DNA of 64,000 bases from contig NZ_FNYD01000014.1 of NCBI RefSeq assembly GCF_900109035.1, positions 1-64,000 of the forward strand, in the 5' to 3' direction. Every line of letters starts with the position of its first letter. Positions within the stretch are counted from its first letter, which is position 1. Shown here piece after piece: positions 45,928-55,291 of this stretch. A program made the translations under genes and the position numbers. Source of the DNA: Cribrihabitans marinus (GTDB lineage: Bacteria > Pseudomonadota > Alphaproteobacteria > Rhodobacterales > Rhodobacteraceae). Under the pieces are notes generated by a model. It saw nothing but the letters and a program-made list of their open reading frames with translations, was not told where the DNA came from and did not search any database.

Positions 45928-48692
45928 CAGCTCGCTTCCGGCAGGATTACGTGGAGGGCTATGAGGTCCGGCGGCAGCACCGGCTCGACAATCGTGCGAC
46001 CCCGCGTGGAGGAGGCAACACGCAGACGGTCGTGATCCGCCGTCAACGTCTCGGCGCGAGACTGGGCGATTGCGGTGAGGGCGTCAGAGTCATTGATACG
46101 GGCACGGGCGCGCAGCACCTGGGTTCTCCGCACCGGCTCGGGCAAGGTCGCGCCGACCTCCTCGTCGAGCACCTTTAGCGCATCGAGGCCGATGGCGGCG
46201 TGCCCCGTGGCTGTGCCTTCCCACAGAACCGGCACAATTTCTTCGGCCAGGAGGAAGTCATCTGACGCGGCCGAAGCGCGTCGGATGCGGTGGCGGACCC
46301 GGAGAAGTGCCAGCGTTTGCATCACGGTGGCAGCTCGGCTGATCCAGGCGCCGGATCGCGATAGAGCGTCCGGGGCGTCTTCCAGGGCACCTTCAGAAAG
46401 GGCGTCGGACAGCGTTGCGACTATGGGATGCGTGCGATGCAACACCTCGACTCCTGGCTGGGCGACAGGGTCGAACGAAACTCGGGTTCGCCCTTGGATG
46501 CCCCGCGAGGAGAGAGCTTCGCGCACCATTTCGGGTAGCGCATCGACCGGGACGGATTTTCCGTCGAACGTGATGCCGACCCGGTCCAGGGCACGGCGTA
46601 CGAACCGCCGAACATCCTCGGTATCGCCCAAAAGGTCGCGCACGCGCTGCCATTCCGGTATCACTTCTTCGGGCTTCAGGCGTCTTTGCGCAAAGCGTGC
46701 CCGGGATGCCTTTTCGTTCTCCTCCGCATCGCGCCAGAGTCGTTCGAGATCGGCCGCTGGATCAAGGTCGCGAAACAGGTCGCCCTGACGACCCGAGGCT
46801 GCGCCGGACTTCAATACCAGTGCATGCATCATTGCCTCGGACACCGTCCCGCGATCATCCAGCATGCTGACGGAGACATTCGTGGCTTTCCGGATGGCCG
46901 CAGCCTTTCTCAGGATGACGTCGAGAACAGCCCCGTCGATGGCCGAGTTGCTGCCATAGATCGTCAAGGAGCGCACCTGATCGGTCGGCTGCCCGAACCG
47001 ATCGACCCGGCCTTCGCGCTGTTGGTGCCGCGTCGGATTCCAGGACAGATCGTAGTGCACGACAGCATCGAATAGGGTCTGGAGGTTGATACCCTCTGAC
47101 AGGCAATCGGTTGCAACGAGTATTCGACGCTCCGCGTCCGCCATGCCTTCGACGCGAACCCTCCGCTCCGTGCCTGGAAGCCGGCCGGTGACGACCTCGA
47201 TCGTCCGGTCCTTGAAGGACCTATCTTTCCTGAGCGCGCCGGCCACGGCCTCGGCTGTGGCAATGTAGCGGCAGAACACGACAGGCTGATGGCCCTGAGA
47301 ACAGAGCTCCGCCAGTTCGCGCTTGAGGAGTGACAGCTTGGCGTCCTCCTGGGGTCTGGCTTCGAGATCTCGTGCCATCCGCAGAAGGTCGTCGAGGCCA
47401 GCCATGTCCTCTGCCGCTGTCCCCGGTTCCAGATCGTCATCCGTCAGCTGGCCCTCATCCTCGTCAAAGATCGCGGCTTCCAGATCAGAATCGTCGGTCG
47501 GGCCGCGCCGGGCCTCCAGCGTGGCAATCGCAGCGGCCGGCGAGGAACCGACACATCGCATCAGGGCCAGGGTAGCCCAGATCGCCAGCCGCCGCCGGCG
47601 CGCATCATGTCCGGATTTCGCGGCGCGCTCGGTGCACCACGCCAAGACGGCCTCGTGGAACGCCAGGTGTGAGGGCGTCAACTGAAACGCCCTCTCGCCG
47701 ACATCATGCTTGGGAAAGGTCCGCTTCGCGCCGGGAACTTCCCAGCCTTCTTCCCTGACATCGATACGTCGCCTCTGGACGAAATGCTGGGCGAGCTCTT
47801 CCCGAGCTCGGGACAAGGCGCCATGAGAGAAGTCCGGGCGAAGCAACGCCAGAATGTCGTCGAAAGCTTCCGCGTCACCGGAATGCGGCGTCGCGGTGAG
47901 CAGAACCATGTGACGGTTCGGGTCCTTTGCGAGACCGTTCAACAGGACCTGCCTCTGGGTTGTGCCGCGTCCGCCGCCGACACAGGCATGCGCCTCGTCC
48001 ACGATAACGAAATTCGGGCAGGACCTTGCGAAGTCAGCCCGGCGGCGGTCGGCCTTGATGTAGTCCAGGCTGACAACGGTGACCGGATGGGCGTCGAAAG
48101 GACTCTCGTCCAATGCGAGCCCGCGTTCGAGACGTGGCGCAGTCGTGGCGGTCACGGCGGTCGCATGCAGATCGAATTTTTCGCGCAGTTCATCGACCCA
48201 TTGCTCGACCAGGTGCGGCGGACACAGCACGCAGGCTCGCGTTGCCTCGCCTCGGTCCCACATCTCCCGGAGGATTAGGCCGGCCTCGATGGTCTTACCG
48301 ATGCCCACATCGTCGGCGATCAGCAGCCGGATCGGGTCGAGGCGCAGCGCCATGATCAACGGGACCAGCTGATAGGATCGCGGCTCGAACGCGATCCGAC
48401 CGGAGGAGCGGAACGGGCCCGCGCCTCGGCGAAGGCTGAGGCGCAACGCGTCCGACAGCAAGCGCGCTTCCGAGGAAGTGCCCATACGCGATGCGTCCGG
48501 CGCCTTGAAGATTGCCGGCTCGGGCGGAACCGACTCGAGTGCCGGCAGAACTACCGTGGAATCGCTCTCCGTGCCCGATAGCGGTCGCAGGCGCAGGCGG
48601 TCGGGTCCCGATCCGGGCAGGACGACCCATTCCCTGCCGCGTGCACGGATCAGGCTGCCTGGGCTTGTAAGGGCGCTGGTAGCCGAAGTCAT
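45927..48692 (-). CDS. DrmD-like SNF2 helicase
   Basis: A 921-aa SF2 ATPase of the SNF2/HepA type. Q-motif Gln108, Walker A ADDVGIGKT (126-134), DEAH box at 232-235 (VDEAHACVGG), motif III LLTATPHSG, and the C-terminal lobe ATDCLSEGINLQ and HQQREGRVDRFGQ are all intact. It resembles DrmD of class 1 DISARM. The first ~100 residues form a small beta-rich domain. It overlaps the DUF1998 helicase gene by ATGA. Probable role is DNA translocation or remodelling for the module. Confidence 0.88.
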   Translation of the reverse strand: MTSATSALTSPGSLIRARGREWVVLPGSGPDRLRLRPLSGTESDSTVVLPALESVPPEPAIFKAPDASRMGTSSEARLLSDALRLSLRRGAGPFRSSGRIAFEPRSYQLVPLIMALRLDPIRLLIADDVGIGKTIEAGLILREMWDRGEATRACVLCPPHLVEQWVDELREKFDLHATAVTATTAPRLERGLALDESPFDAHPVTVVSLDYIKADRRRADFARSCPNFVIVDEAHACVGGGRGTTQRQVLLNGLAKDPNRHMVLLTATPHSGDAEAFDDILALLRPDFSHGALSRAREELAQHFVQRRRIDVREEGWEVPGAKRTFPKHDVGERAFQLTPSHLAFHEAVLAWCTERAAKSGHDARRRRLAIWATLALMRCVGSSPAAAIATLEARRGPTDDSDLEAAIFDEDEGQLTDDDLEPGTAAEDMAGLDDLLRMARDLEARPQEDAKLSLLKRELAELCSQGHQPVVFCRYIATAEAVAGALRKDRSFKDRTIEVVTGRLPGTERRVRVEGMADAERRILVATDCLSEGINLQTLFDAVVHYDLSWNPTRHQQREGRVDRFGQPTDQVRSLTIYGSNSAIDGAVLDVILRKAAAIRKATNVSVSMLDDRGTVSEAMMHALVLKSGAASGRQGDLFRDLDPAADLERLWRDAEENEKASRARFAQRRLKPEEVIPEWQRVRDLLGDTEDVRRFVRRALDRVGITFDGKSVPVDALPEMVREALSSRGIQGRTRVSFDPVAQPGVEVLHRTHPIVATLSDALSEGALEDAPDALSRSGAWISRAATVMQTLALLRVRHRIRRASAASDDFLLAEEIVPVLWEGTATGHAAIGLDALKVLDEEVGATLPEPVRRTQVLRARARINDSDALTAIAQSRAETLTADHDRLRVASSTRGRTIVEPVLPPDLIALHVILPEAS

Positions 48693-51600
48693 GAAGTCAC
48701 CTTGTCGATATGCGCGAGTTCTTCCGGCATCTCATCGGGCGGCGCGGCCGCTCCGAGGATAATGTAACCTTCGTTCGACAGCTCGGCGGAAAGGCCTGCG
48801 TCCTCGGTCACGGCGGTGTAGAACTTGCTCCACGACGCCTGCGCGACCTTGCCGCCCCGTGCAATGGGGTCCACGTCCGGCGGTACGATTCCCCACCTGC
48901 GCGCCGCGTCTGCCCACGGCCCTTCCGAGGCCGGTGTGCGAACTGGACTCGTCTTTTCAATCGGCGCGACCACCTCGACCTTGGCCGATAGAAGGTCAGC
49001 CAAGAAACGCCGGACCTCGCTCCGCCTCCGGTCGATCAACTCATGATCAGGCTGGTTGAAATAGGTAAGGATGCAGCGATAGCAGCCCTCGACGCAGGGG
49101 GCGTCGTCGCGGTCACGCCATTCGCCGTCAGTCTCTTCCAGGTGCATGATCTCGAGACTGGCGCGGACCACCGCTTGCAGGTCCTCCTGGCGCGAGATCC
49201 GCGACAGCACACCCGCGCCACCTTCGGACGCCTCGTAGAATAGAAGCCCGTTGCGCGCATCCCGATCCGGAACGGGATCCACGGCAATTTCACCTTCCTC
49301 AAGACGGAAAACCCGCTCGAGGCCGCGGGCAAGGGCGCTCTGCAAGGTTGCGACGTCCTCGACCTCCAAGTGACGCAAGGGAACCAGAAGCATGGCATTC
49401 TTGCGATCCTCCACCATCGGCAGGACCGTCTGCTCGGGCTCGGCGCTTGGGCGTAAATCCGGGTCGGTATCATCACCGCCTGCCGAACCGCGCCAGCGAC
49501 CACTATGGGTTCCGATCTTGAAACCGTAGAGGTCCTTGTCTCGACGTCGCCGCAGTCCCTTGTTGATCCTGGCAATACGGGTGCGCGGTCCGTAGGAGAT
49601 CGCTGCCAGGTCTTTCCCTTCACCATCGCGCAACCGAACCCTTTGTGGTTCGCCCTGGAACGCAAAAGCGGTCTGTATATCGAAGCCCTGGCGCTGGCGC
49701 TCCTCGTCATTGGCGGAAATTCGTTCCGCCGGAGCGGCCTCGACATTCTCGACGCGAAATGCGCCGTCGAGGCGAATAGGATCGGCCAGTCCGGCCCCAC
49801 ATGCATCACAGCGCTCGGGAGCATCCGAACCTTGGATCGAGCCGCAGTTTGGGCAGAGAAGCAATACATCGGTGTTGAGGCCGACTCCGTCGCCAGCGCG
49901 CACTTGTGGAGGTAGCATGGCGCGCGTCACGCGGAACGACTGCCCTTCGTGATAGATCATGCTCCCCGGCCCGAACTCGGAAATTGCCAGGAAACGCGCC
50001 CTCGAGAGGAAATCGCCACGGCCACGTCGTTCGGCACCGGGAACGAAAGCCGTGAGCGGCAGGCGAGGAAAATTGTATCCAGGCAAGAAGCCTTCCGTTG
50101 CCAGATAGCGGTAGGTGAAGAAGTCCGAGGAGTTTGAATCCTTGCCGCTCTTGAGCAATTCGATCTGCCGTCGTGCGCTGTTATAAGATCGGTCCCCTTG
50201 CCGTCGTTCCTCGGCGCTTGCCTGGGTGCTCTTCGACAACCGGTAGCCGCGATCTCTCTGGTCTTCGGCGGCGCTCAACCGCCGTCTCCACGAGTCGAAA
50301 GCCCGGTCGAATCTCTCGAAGGCATCGCGCGCGGTGCTTTCTGCGAGATCATGTCCGAAGGGTCGGCCGGCAATCTGGCTGAGGACAGCCACCATGCGCT
50401 CTGCCGCACGAGGAGCGAGTTCGGGGACTGATAGAGCTGCCGCTACTTCATCTCGGAGTGGATACTTGCCGTCTCCTTGAGTGAGGTCCAGCACTTCGGC
50501 GATCGCCGGTGCAAGTTCCACTCCGGATTCCGCCAGCCAGATGGCGTGACAGTGGGATACGACGAGTTCCTCATTGCCGAGATCGAGAAGCGGCGGCTGC
50601 ACCGTTCCCGCGACCATCTGGCCTGGATCGGCGAAATAATACTGATCATGGGGGCTCTGTGCGGCGCAATAGGTCGTGATCAGCGCCGCCTGTCCAGCGC
50701 GGCCTGCACGCCCTGCCCGCTGCGTGTAGTTGGCCGGCGTCGGCGGCACGTTTCTAAGGTGCACATGTTCGAGTGTGGAAATGTCGACCCCGAGCTCCAT
50801 TGTTGGCGAGCAAATTAGCAGGGGAAGACGCCGGGAGGTTTCGTTGTCATGCGGCATCTCCTGCATTTGCTTCCGGTCGTCTTCTTCGAAACGGAACCGG
50901 CGCTCCCGGTGCTGGCGGAGGTCCTTGTCCACCTGTGCGGTGTGTTCCCTTGCCTCCAGGCCCCGCAGCGGTGCGCGCCTGGCCAACATGTTGTCGGCAA
51001 CCCTTGTGTAGAGTTCGCGAAAATAGGGGTTCGGCGGAGCTTTTTCGCCTTCTTCGGCCACGGGCTCTCTCGCGGCGCAGAGCTTCAGGGCGCCGGGGTC
51101 AAGTTTCCAGCCCATGGGGCCAAAGGGCGTTCGCTGAGCCCGGACATAGGCGTAGTCGTCATGGGCCGTCGCCTGGAGAAGCGCTTCGATGACTTCGGTC
51201 ACCTCACCCCGCCGCAGCCGACGACCCCAGAGGCGTTCATCGACGAGGGCCTTGCCCAGAGCCGACTGGGCGCTGCCGCGAAGCACGATGCCTTCATCCC
51301 GAAGCGAGATGTTTGCACGCGATGTGCCTTCGAGCATCAGCCACGCGGCTTCCCTTGGGCGTTCTTTCTCATGGATGGCCCAGGGCGCTTGGAGGTAGCG
51401 TCGCGACTCCTCGGCAATCTCCTCGAAGCGTTGCCGGTCCAGAGCTTCTACATCGATTGCGAGGCCGGTTCGCATGTGTTCCAGAAGGATCCGCAATGCC
51501 TTCAAGCGGATATCAGACGTCGTATCGCGCAACACCTCGGGAGCGCCGACGAAGATGGCGTCATCCTCGGCCAGTTCCGAAAGCATCGCGTATTCGACCC

Positions 51601-53767
51601 GAACAAGTTCGAGGTCCTCCAGATTGGGGTTCGTAAAGCGCCAGCCGCGGCGCTGATCCGTCCAGACGCGATGGGCAATGATCCGCGATAGCAGCACCTC
51701 AGCCTCAGTCGCTTTGCGTCCACGCACATCGTCCCGCAGCCATTCTTCGTGACTGTCTTCGTTCGACCAAGCATAACCCAGGGCCCTCCGGACGGCGTCT
51801 CCGAAATCGCGACCGGCCAACCCGCCGCTGCCAGCGTCGCGAACGGCCGCAAATACGGCTGCGCGCAGCTTCGTGACGAAGACGTGGTCGTTGAAATGAC
51901 CTGCCTGCAAGGCCGCGTCTTGGCGGTTGTCGGTAAAGGTCAGAAGCTTGCCGCGGCCGGCTTCCGCAGCTTCCATTCCCTCGAGTGCTACCGAGTTAAG
52001 TATCGTTGTCGCCGAGGAGCGACCTTCGGCGGAGAGGCCCGACAGCCTGTTGCGATCCCGACCTTGCCCCGGCGGCGTGTCTCCGCAGCGCAGACACAGC
52101 GAGAATTTTCCCTTCATGAACCACATATCGATGCCGGAGCCTTCGACACCTTGGGAATCTACTGAAACCTGGAATGGAACGCGTTCGCGATAGGTTTTCT
52201 TGATACGGGTCGATCCGTTTGCCGTTTCCTCGAGCCAGGACGACGGAAGATCCTGATCTCCCTCAAAGGGCAGCCCTTCCGCGCGACATAGAAAGCCTGT
52301 CTCGTCATCATCGTTGAGCGGTTCCTCGTCGATCGAGCGAGGGACGTATCGACGTCCGGCACCATCCAGAAACGCGCGGACAGGGTGATAGTCCTGCCCG
52401 CACTTCCGGCAGAAACGAACCTCGAACAGCCGCGCTTCTGCCTTCGGGTCGGTTTTCTGCTTGTCGAACCGGATCGTCCGTCCATGCTCCGGACCCAAGG
52501 TCGCATACAGACTGTCCGGACCGGACAGATACTGGTGAAGCTTGTAGGCCAGGAAGCCGCGATCCGATGAGCCTTGCCGCAGGGTCTCGGGCATCGAGGC
52601 AACGGAAAGCGCGCGCTGAAGCGCGGCGACGCACTCGAGCACCGGCTCGCCTGACTCTTCCGCGAGCTGGGATGCCGCCTCACTGAGGGTGCGGGGCTTA
52701 CGGCGTTGCGGTATCGGATCGTCCGTCAAGCCAATGCGAGTTTCGGCCCAGACGATGATCGGTTCGGTCTTCAGGCGGTCATCCGACAAATTCGCAAGCG
52801 GCGTGCGTATGGACTTCTTCAAGTCAGCTCGATCCACATGTCCTTCGGTGGCCCGGACCAGGGTCTCGCCAATCACGGCCTCAGGTTCAATTCGGTCACC
52901 GAAGATCATCGTCGCTGTATTCGCCACAACTGTTGCCGGGTCTTCCGCGACTGCATCCGAAGAGGCCATGGTGGCGGACGTTCCGATGCACCGAAGGTGG
53001 TCCGGCGACAGTCGATCTCGCAGACGACGAACCAGCATCGCTACGTCGGCACCCTGGCGCCCGCGATAGGTGTGTAGCTCGTCGAGAACGAGCCAATCGA
53101 GGCCGCGAGCGTTCGCCAGGACCTGGCGCCCTTTTCGATCGGCGCGGGTGAGCAGCAGCTCCAGCATCATGAAGTTGGTAAGCAGAATATCGGGGGGATT
53201 TGCGGCGATCCTCTCCCGGTCAGCTTCAGATTCTTGACCGGTGTATCTCTCGACGACAGGAGGATCGCCCAGACCGGAGTCACGCAGAAAACCGTTGATT
53301 TCCTCGAGCTGAGAATTCGCGAGTGCGTTCATCGGATAAATGATGATTGCGCGGGTGCGACGCTTCTCTCCTGCCGTACGCGCCCGAATGGCAGCGTCGA
53401 TCAATGGAATAAAGAAACAGAGCGACTTGCCTGAACCCGTTCCGGTGGTGACGACGAAGCCCTTTCCGGACTGCGCCATGCCAAGCGCCAGGTCCTGGTG
53501 GACGTAGAGATCGATGGGGCTGCCATCTTTGCGGCGAAAGACCTTGGCTGTATCCGGAAGGACTGTACCGTCAGCAGCTCTCTCATCCACTGACGCACCA
53601 GGTCTAAACCGGGGATTCAGACTTATGAGCGGCTCGCGGACGTATCGGCGCTCGTTGTAGGCTTTATCGATTGCTGCTTGGAGATCTTCCGATCGAATAT
53701 TTGCAAAGGAGCGGGAGAAATTCTCATATCGCTCGATCGACTTCTGGTTAAGTGAAAATACGTCCAT
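48689..53767 (-). CDS. Giant DUF1998 DEAD-like helicase (DruE / fused DrmA-DrmB-like)
   Basis: A 1692-aa protein, first gene of module A. The N-terminal helicase core has Walker A TTGTGSGK at 107-114, IIYPMNALANSQ as motif Ia, DELH at 229-232 (LVLDELHTYRGRQGAD), and TSATMA. A C-terminal lobe follows with STPTMELGVDI-type motifs (ICSPTMELGVDIS) and QRAGRAGR. Zinc-like Cys pairs occur in CRKCGQ, CLRCGD and CPNCGS..CDACG. The C-terminal DUF1998 cluster reads CVEGCYRCILTYFNQPDHELIDR near residue 1555. One chain thus covers what DISARM splits into DrmA and DrmB, and it also matches the Druantia DruE plan. AAAGG precedes the ATG. Confidence 0.88.
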   Translation of the reverse strand: MDVFSLNQKSIERYENFSRSFANIRSEDLQAAIDKAYNERRYVREPLISLNPRFRPGASVDERAADGTVLPDTAKVFRRKDGSPIDLYVHQDLALGMAQSGKGFVVTTGTGSGKSLCFFIPLIDAAIRARTAGEKRRTRAIIIYPMNALANSQLEEINGFLRDSGLGDPPVVERYTGQESEADRERIAANPPDILLTNFMMLELLLTRADRKGRQVLANARGLDWLVLDELHTYRGRQGADVAMLVRRLRDRLSPDHLRCIGTSATMASSDAVAEDPATVVANTATMIFGDRIEPEAVIGETLVRATEGHVDRADLKKSIRTPLANLSDDRLKTEPIIVWAETRIGLTDDPIPQRRKPRTLSEAASQLAEESGEPVLECVAALQRALSVASMPETLRQGSSDRGFLAYKLHQYLSGPDSLYATLGPEHGRTIRFDKQKTDPKAEARLFEVRFCRKCGQDYHPVRAFLDGAGRRYVPRSIDEEPLNDDDETGFLCRAEGLPFEGDQDLPSSWLEETANGSTRIKKTYRERVPFQVSVDSQGVEGSGIDMWFMKGKFSLCLRCGDTPPGQGRDRNRLSGLSAEGRSSATTILNSVALEGMEAAEAGRGKLLTFTDNRQDAALQAGHFNDHVFVTKLRAAVFAAVRDAGSGGLAGRDFGDAVRRALGYAWSNEDSHEEWLRDDVRGRKATEAEVLLSRIIAHRVWTDQRRGWRFTNPNLEDLELVRVEYAMLSELAEDDAIFVGAPEVLRDTTSDIRLKALRILLEHMRTGLAIDVEALDRQRFEEIAEESRRYLQAPWAIHEKERPREAAWLMLEGTSRANISLRDEGIVLRGSAQSALGKALVDERLWGRRLRRGEVTEVIEALLQATAHDDYAYVRAQRTPFGPMGWKLDPGALKLCAAREPVAEEGEKAPPNPYFRELYTRVADNMLARRAPLRGLEAREHTAQVDKDLRQHRERRFRFEEDDRKQMQEMPHDNETSRRLPLLICSPTMELGVDISTLEHVHLRNVPPTPANYTQRAGRAGRAGQAALITTYCAAQSPHDQYYFADPGQMVAGTVQPPLLDLGNEELVVSHCHAIWLAESGVELAPAIAEVLDLTQGDGKYPLRDEVAAALSVPELAPRAAERMVAVLSQIAGRPFGHDLAESTARDAFERFDRAFDSWRRRLSAAEDQRDRGYRLSKSTQASAEERRQGDRSYNSARRQIELLKSGKDSNSSDFFTYRYLATEGFLPGYNFPRLPLTAFVPGAERRGRGDFLSRARFLAISEFGPGSMIYHEGQSFRVTRAMLPPQVRAGDGVGLNTDVLLLCPNCGSIQGSDAPERCDACGAGLADPIRLDGAFRVENVEAAPAERISANDEERQRQGFDIQTAFAFQGEPQRVRLRDGEGKDLAAISYGPRTRIARINKGLRRRRDKDLYGFKIGTHSGRWRGSAGGDDTDPDLRPSAEPEQTVLPMVEDRKNAMLLVPLRHLEVEDVATLQSALARGLERVFRLEEGEIAVDPVPDRDARNGLLFYEASEGGAGVLSRISRQEDLQAVVRASLEIMHLEETDGEWRDRDDAPCVEGCYRCILTYFNQPDHELIDRRRSEVRRFLADLLSAKVEVVAPIEKTSPVRTPASEGPWADAARRWGIVPPDVDPIARGGKVAQASWSKFYTAVTEDAGLSAELSNEGYIILGAAAPPDEMPEELAHIDKVTS

Positions 53768-53928
53768 CAGCCTTTACTCTTACCCCGCCCCGTCGGTCTC
53801 ATCTTAGCCAAGTTGTTGCAGAAAAATGTAGGCTTTTCGAGGGCTTTGATGCGTATTAGAGGTGAGGTCCGCACCCGCCCTCGTCCCCGGCACTACGCAG
53901 TCCGTTTCATGCGCGATAGCACTGCGGG
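53768..53928. other. Gap upstream of module A
   Basis: It should hold the minus-strand promoter of module A, but no -35/-10 pair with good spacing is convincing. It adjoins the transposase remnant, so the original upstream region may be damaged. Confidence 0.4.
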
Positions 53929-54207
53929 ATGACCCCGGCGCTGAAGCGCGCCCTCCGGCACTGCAGCGCAATCGAGCCCGCTATCGGACACATGAAAACC
54001 GAGGGCCGGCTCGCCCGCAGCCTGCTGAAGGGTTCGCTCGGCAATGCCCTACACACGGCACTCTGCGGTTGCGGTCACAAAGTCCACCTGATCCTCGTCC
54101 CTCTGAGGGCTCTCATGGTTGAAATCCTGAGGCTCTTCTTCCGTGCCATCGCCGCTACCGCAGTGTTGGAGAGAATCTCACCTTTTCGGATCGCACCCGC
54201 AGCGTGA
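53929..54207 (+). pseudogene. C-terminal remnant of an IS5-like transposase
   Basis: About 92 residues read LRHCSAIEPAIGHMKTEG, LKGSLGNALHTALCGCGH and then an aliphatic tail. This is the characteristic C-terminal end of IS5-group DDE transposases, including the catalytic-Glu helix region (SAIEPxIGHxK). The N-terminal two thirds are missing, and an in-frame stop (TAG at 53917-53919) lies just upstream. The remnant sits exactly between module A and module B, marking a past insertion at their junction. Confidence 0.75.
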
Positions 54208-54483
54208 TATTCTACACCGACTGAAAGAATGCGAGTCCCCTGACCGACCCCATTCTCAGCCTGTCAACGCAAGCCGCCTGATCATGACCTCAGGCCACCG
54301 TGGAAATTCGACCAGCTTGACGGACGTGACCGCCAGACGGCCTTCCCAGTAAGCTACGACCATCCGCACAATACTGTCCGCGAGGCTGACCCAAAGCGTC
54401 AACTTCCTCGAAATGAATGGCGAATGTTATAGGCTCGTCAAAAGTCGGGCCCGAAAGGCCGAGATGTTCACCTAACGATCGAA
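54208..54483. other. Probable IS flank / decayed DNA
   Basis: No plausible gene. The frames here are short and lack ribosome-binding sites. It may be the 3' non-coding end of the lost insertion element; no terminal inverted repeat could be paired because the other end is gone. Confidence 0.35.
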
Positions 54484-55176
54484 TCACGCCGCCCGCGCCC
54501 CTGATGTTGCCTCGGACCAGCCCAGCCAGACGGTCGGGCGCATTTCCTCCTCGCCAAGGAAGGTGCGGATCGCGAAGACCTCCAACGCCGCCCCATGGCG
54601 AAAGGCGGGGCCCCAGGCGGGATCGGCGGGCATGACCTCGGTGCCACCGGCCCAGACGCCGCGCTGCGCCAGCAGGTAATCGTCCTCACGGTCGGTCAGG
54701 ACGCCGCCCTGGGCCAGCCGCGTCAGCGCCCGCGCCATTGCCGCATCCATGTCGCCCAGCAGGCCGTCGAGCGGACAATCGGAACGCTCCACCCGGCGCT
54801 GCAACACGTGGCGCGTCGCGTGCACCGCGTCCATCTGGAACCCGATCGCGCGCTTGCCGCTGCGGACGTGAACGCGCGTCCAGGCGATGCGGTCTTCCCT
54901 GAAGCATGCCGCGCCGTCCTTGCGCAGATCCACCGTCATCACCGAGCGCAGCAAGATCACAAGCCCATCCGCCACAGTCCGCGCCGACACCACGCCACGC
55001 CGCCCGCGCAGCCGGGCCGCGAACCTCTGGCGGCTGCGGGGATTGGGCGCGATGCTGTGCAATTCCATCAGGATCCGCGCCATGTCGGCATTGTCCTGCG
55101 CCGCATCCACCAACGCCTGCCCCGCCAGGCCGCGCGCGAGCGAGCCGCGGGCATGTTCCAGATCCACTACACGCAT
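54484..55176 (-). CDS. Unknown protein divergent from the WYL regulator, 230 aa
   Basis: Not recognised. The ATG at 55176 is preceded by GGAGAG with good spacing and gives MRVVDLEHARGSLARGLAGQ. The protein is Arg-rich, mixed alpha/beta, with no signal peptide or membrane helix. One Cys and a cluster of His/Arg residues (HVRSGKRAIGFQMDAVHATRHV) lie mid-protein. It is transcribed away from the WYL gene across a 115-bp shared promoter region, so it is likely controlled by it. Whether it belongs to module B or is independent is open. Confidence 0.6.
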   Translation of the reverse strand: MRVVDLEHARGSLARGLAGQALVDAAQDNADMARILMELHSIAPNPRSRQRFAARLRGRRGVVSARTVADGLVILLRSVMTVDLRKDGAACFREDRIAWTRVHVRSGKRAIGFQMDAVHATRHVLQRRVERSDCPLDGLLGDMDAAMARALTRLAQGGVLTDREDDYLLAQRGVWAGGTEVMPADPAWGPAFRHGAALEVFAIRTFLGEEEMRPTVWLGWSEATSGARAA

Positions 55177-55291
55177 TCCGATCTCTCCAGGTCTTGGATT
55201 CGTTGACAAATCGATAATGCCCGGCCAGCATGGCAAAAACTGTCACCGATTTCTTGCGCGACAAACCATTGAGGCAAAGAGGGTTTTCCAC

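Noticed and set aside
49726-49735. Ten-base match to the tRNA-Asn 3' end (CCGCCGGAGC) as attR
   Set aside because: It is inside the DUF1998 helicase gene, too short, and expected by chance in DNA this GC-rich.
41147-53767. Complete class 1 DISARM locus
   Set aside because: There is no DrmC next to it, DrmA and DrmB are not separate, and an HNH nuclease is present, so the standard label does not fit.
54290-54487. 65-aa minus-strand frame downstream of the transposase remnant
   Set aside because: No ribosome-binding site; it appears to be an antisense frame in insertion-element flank.
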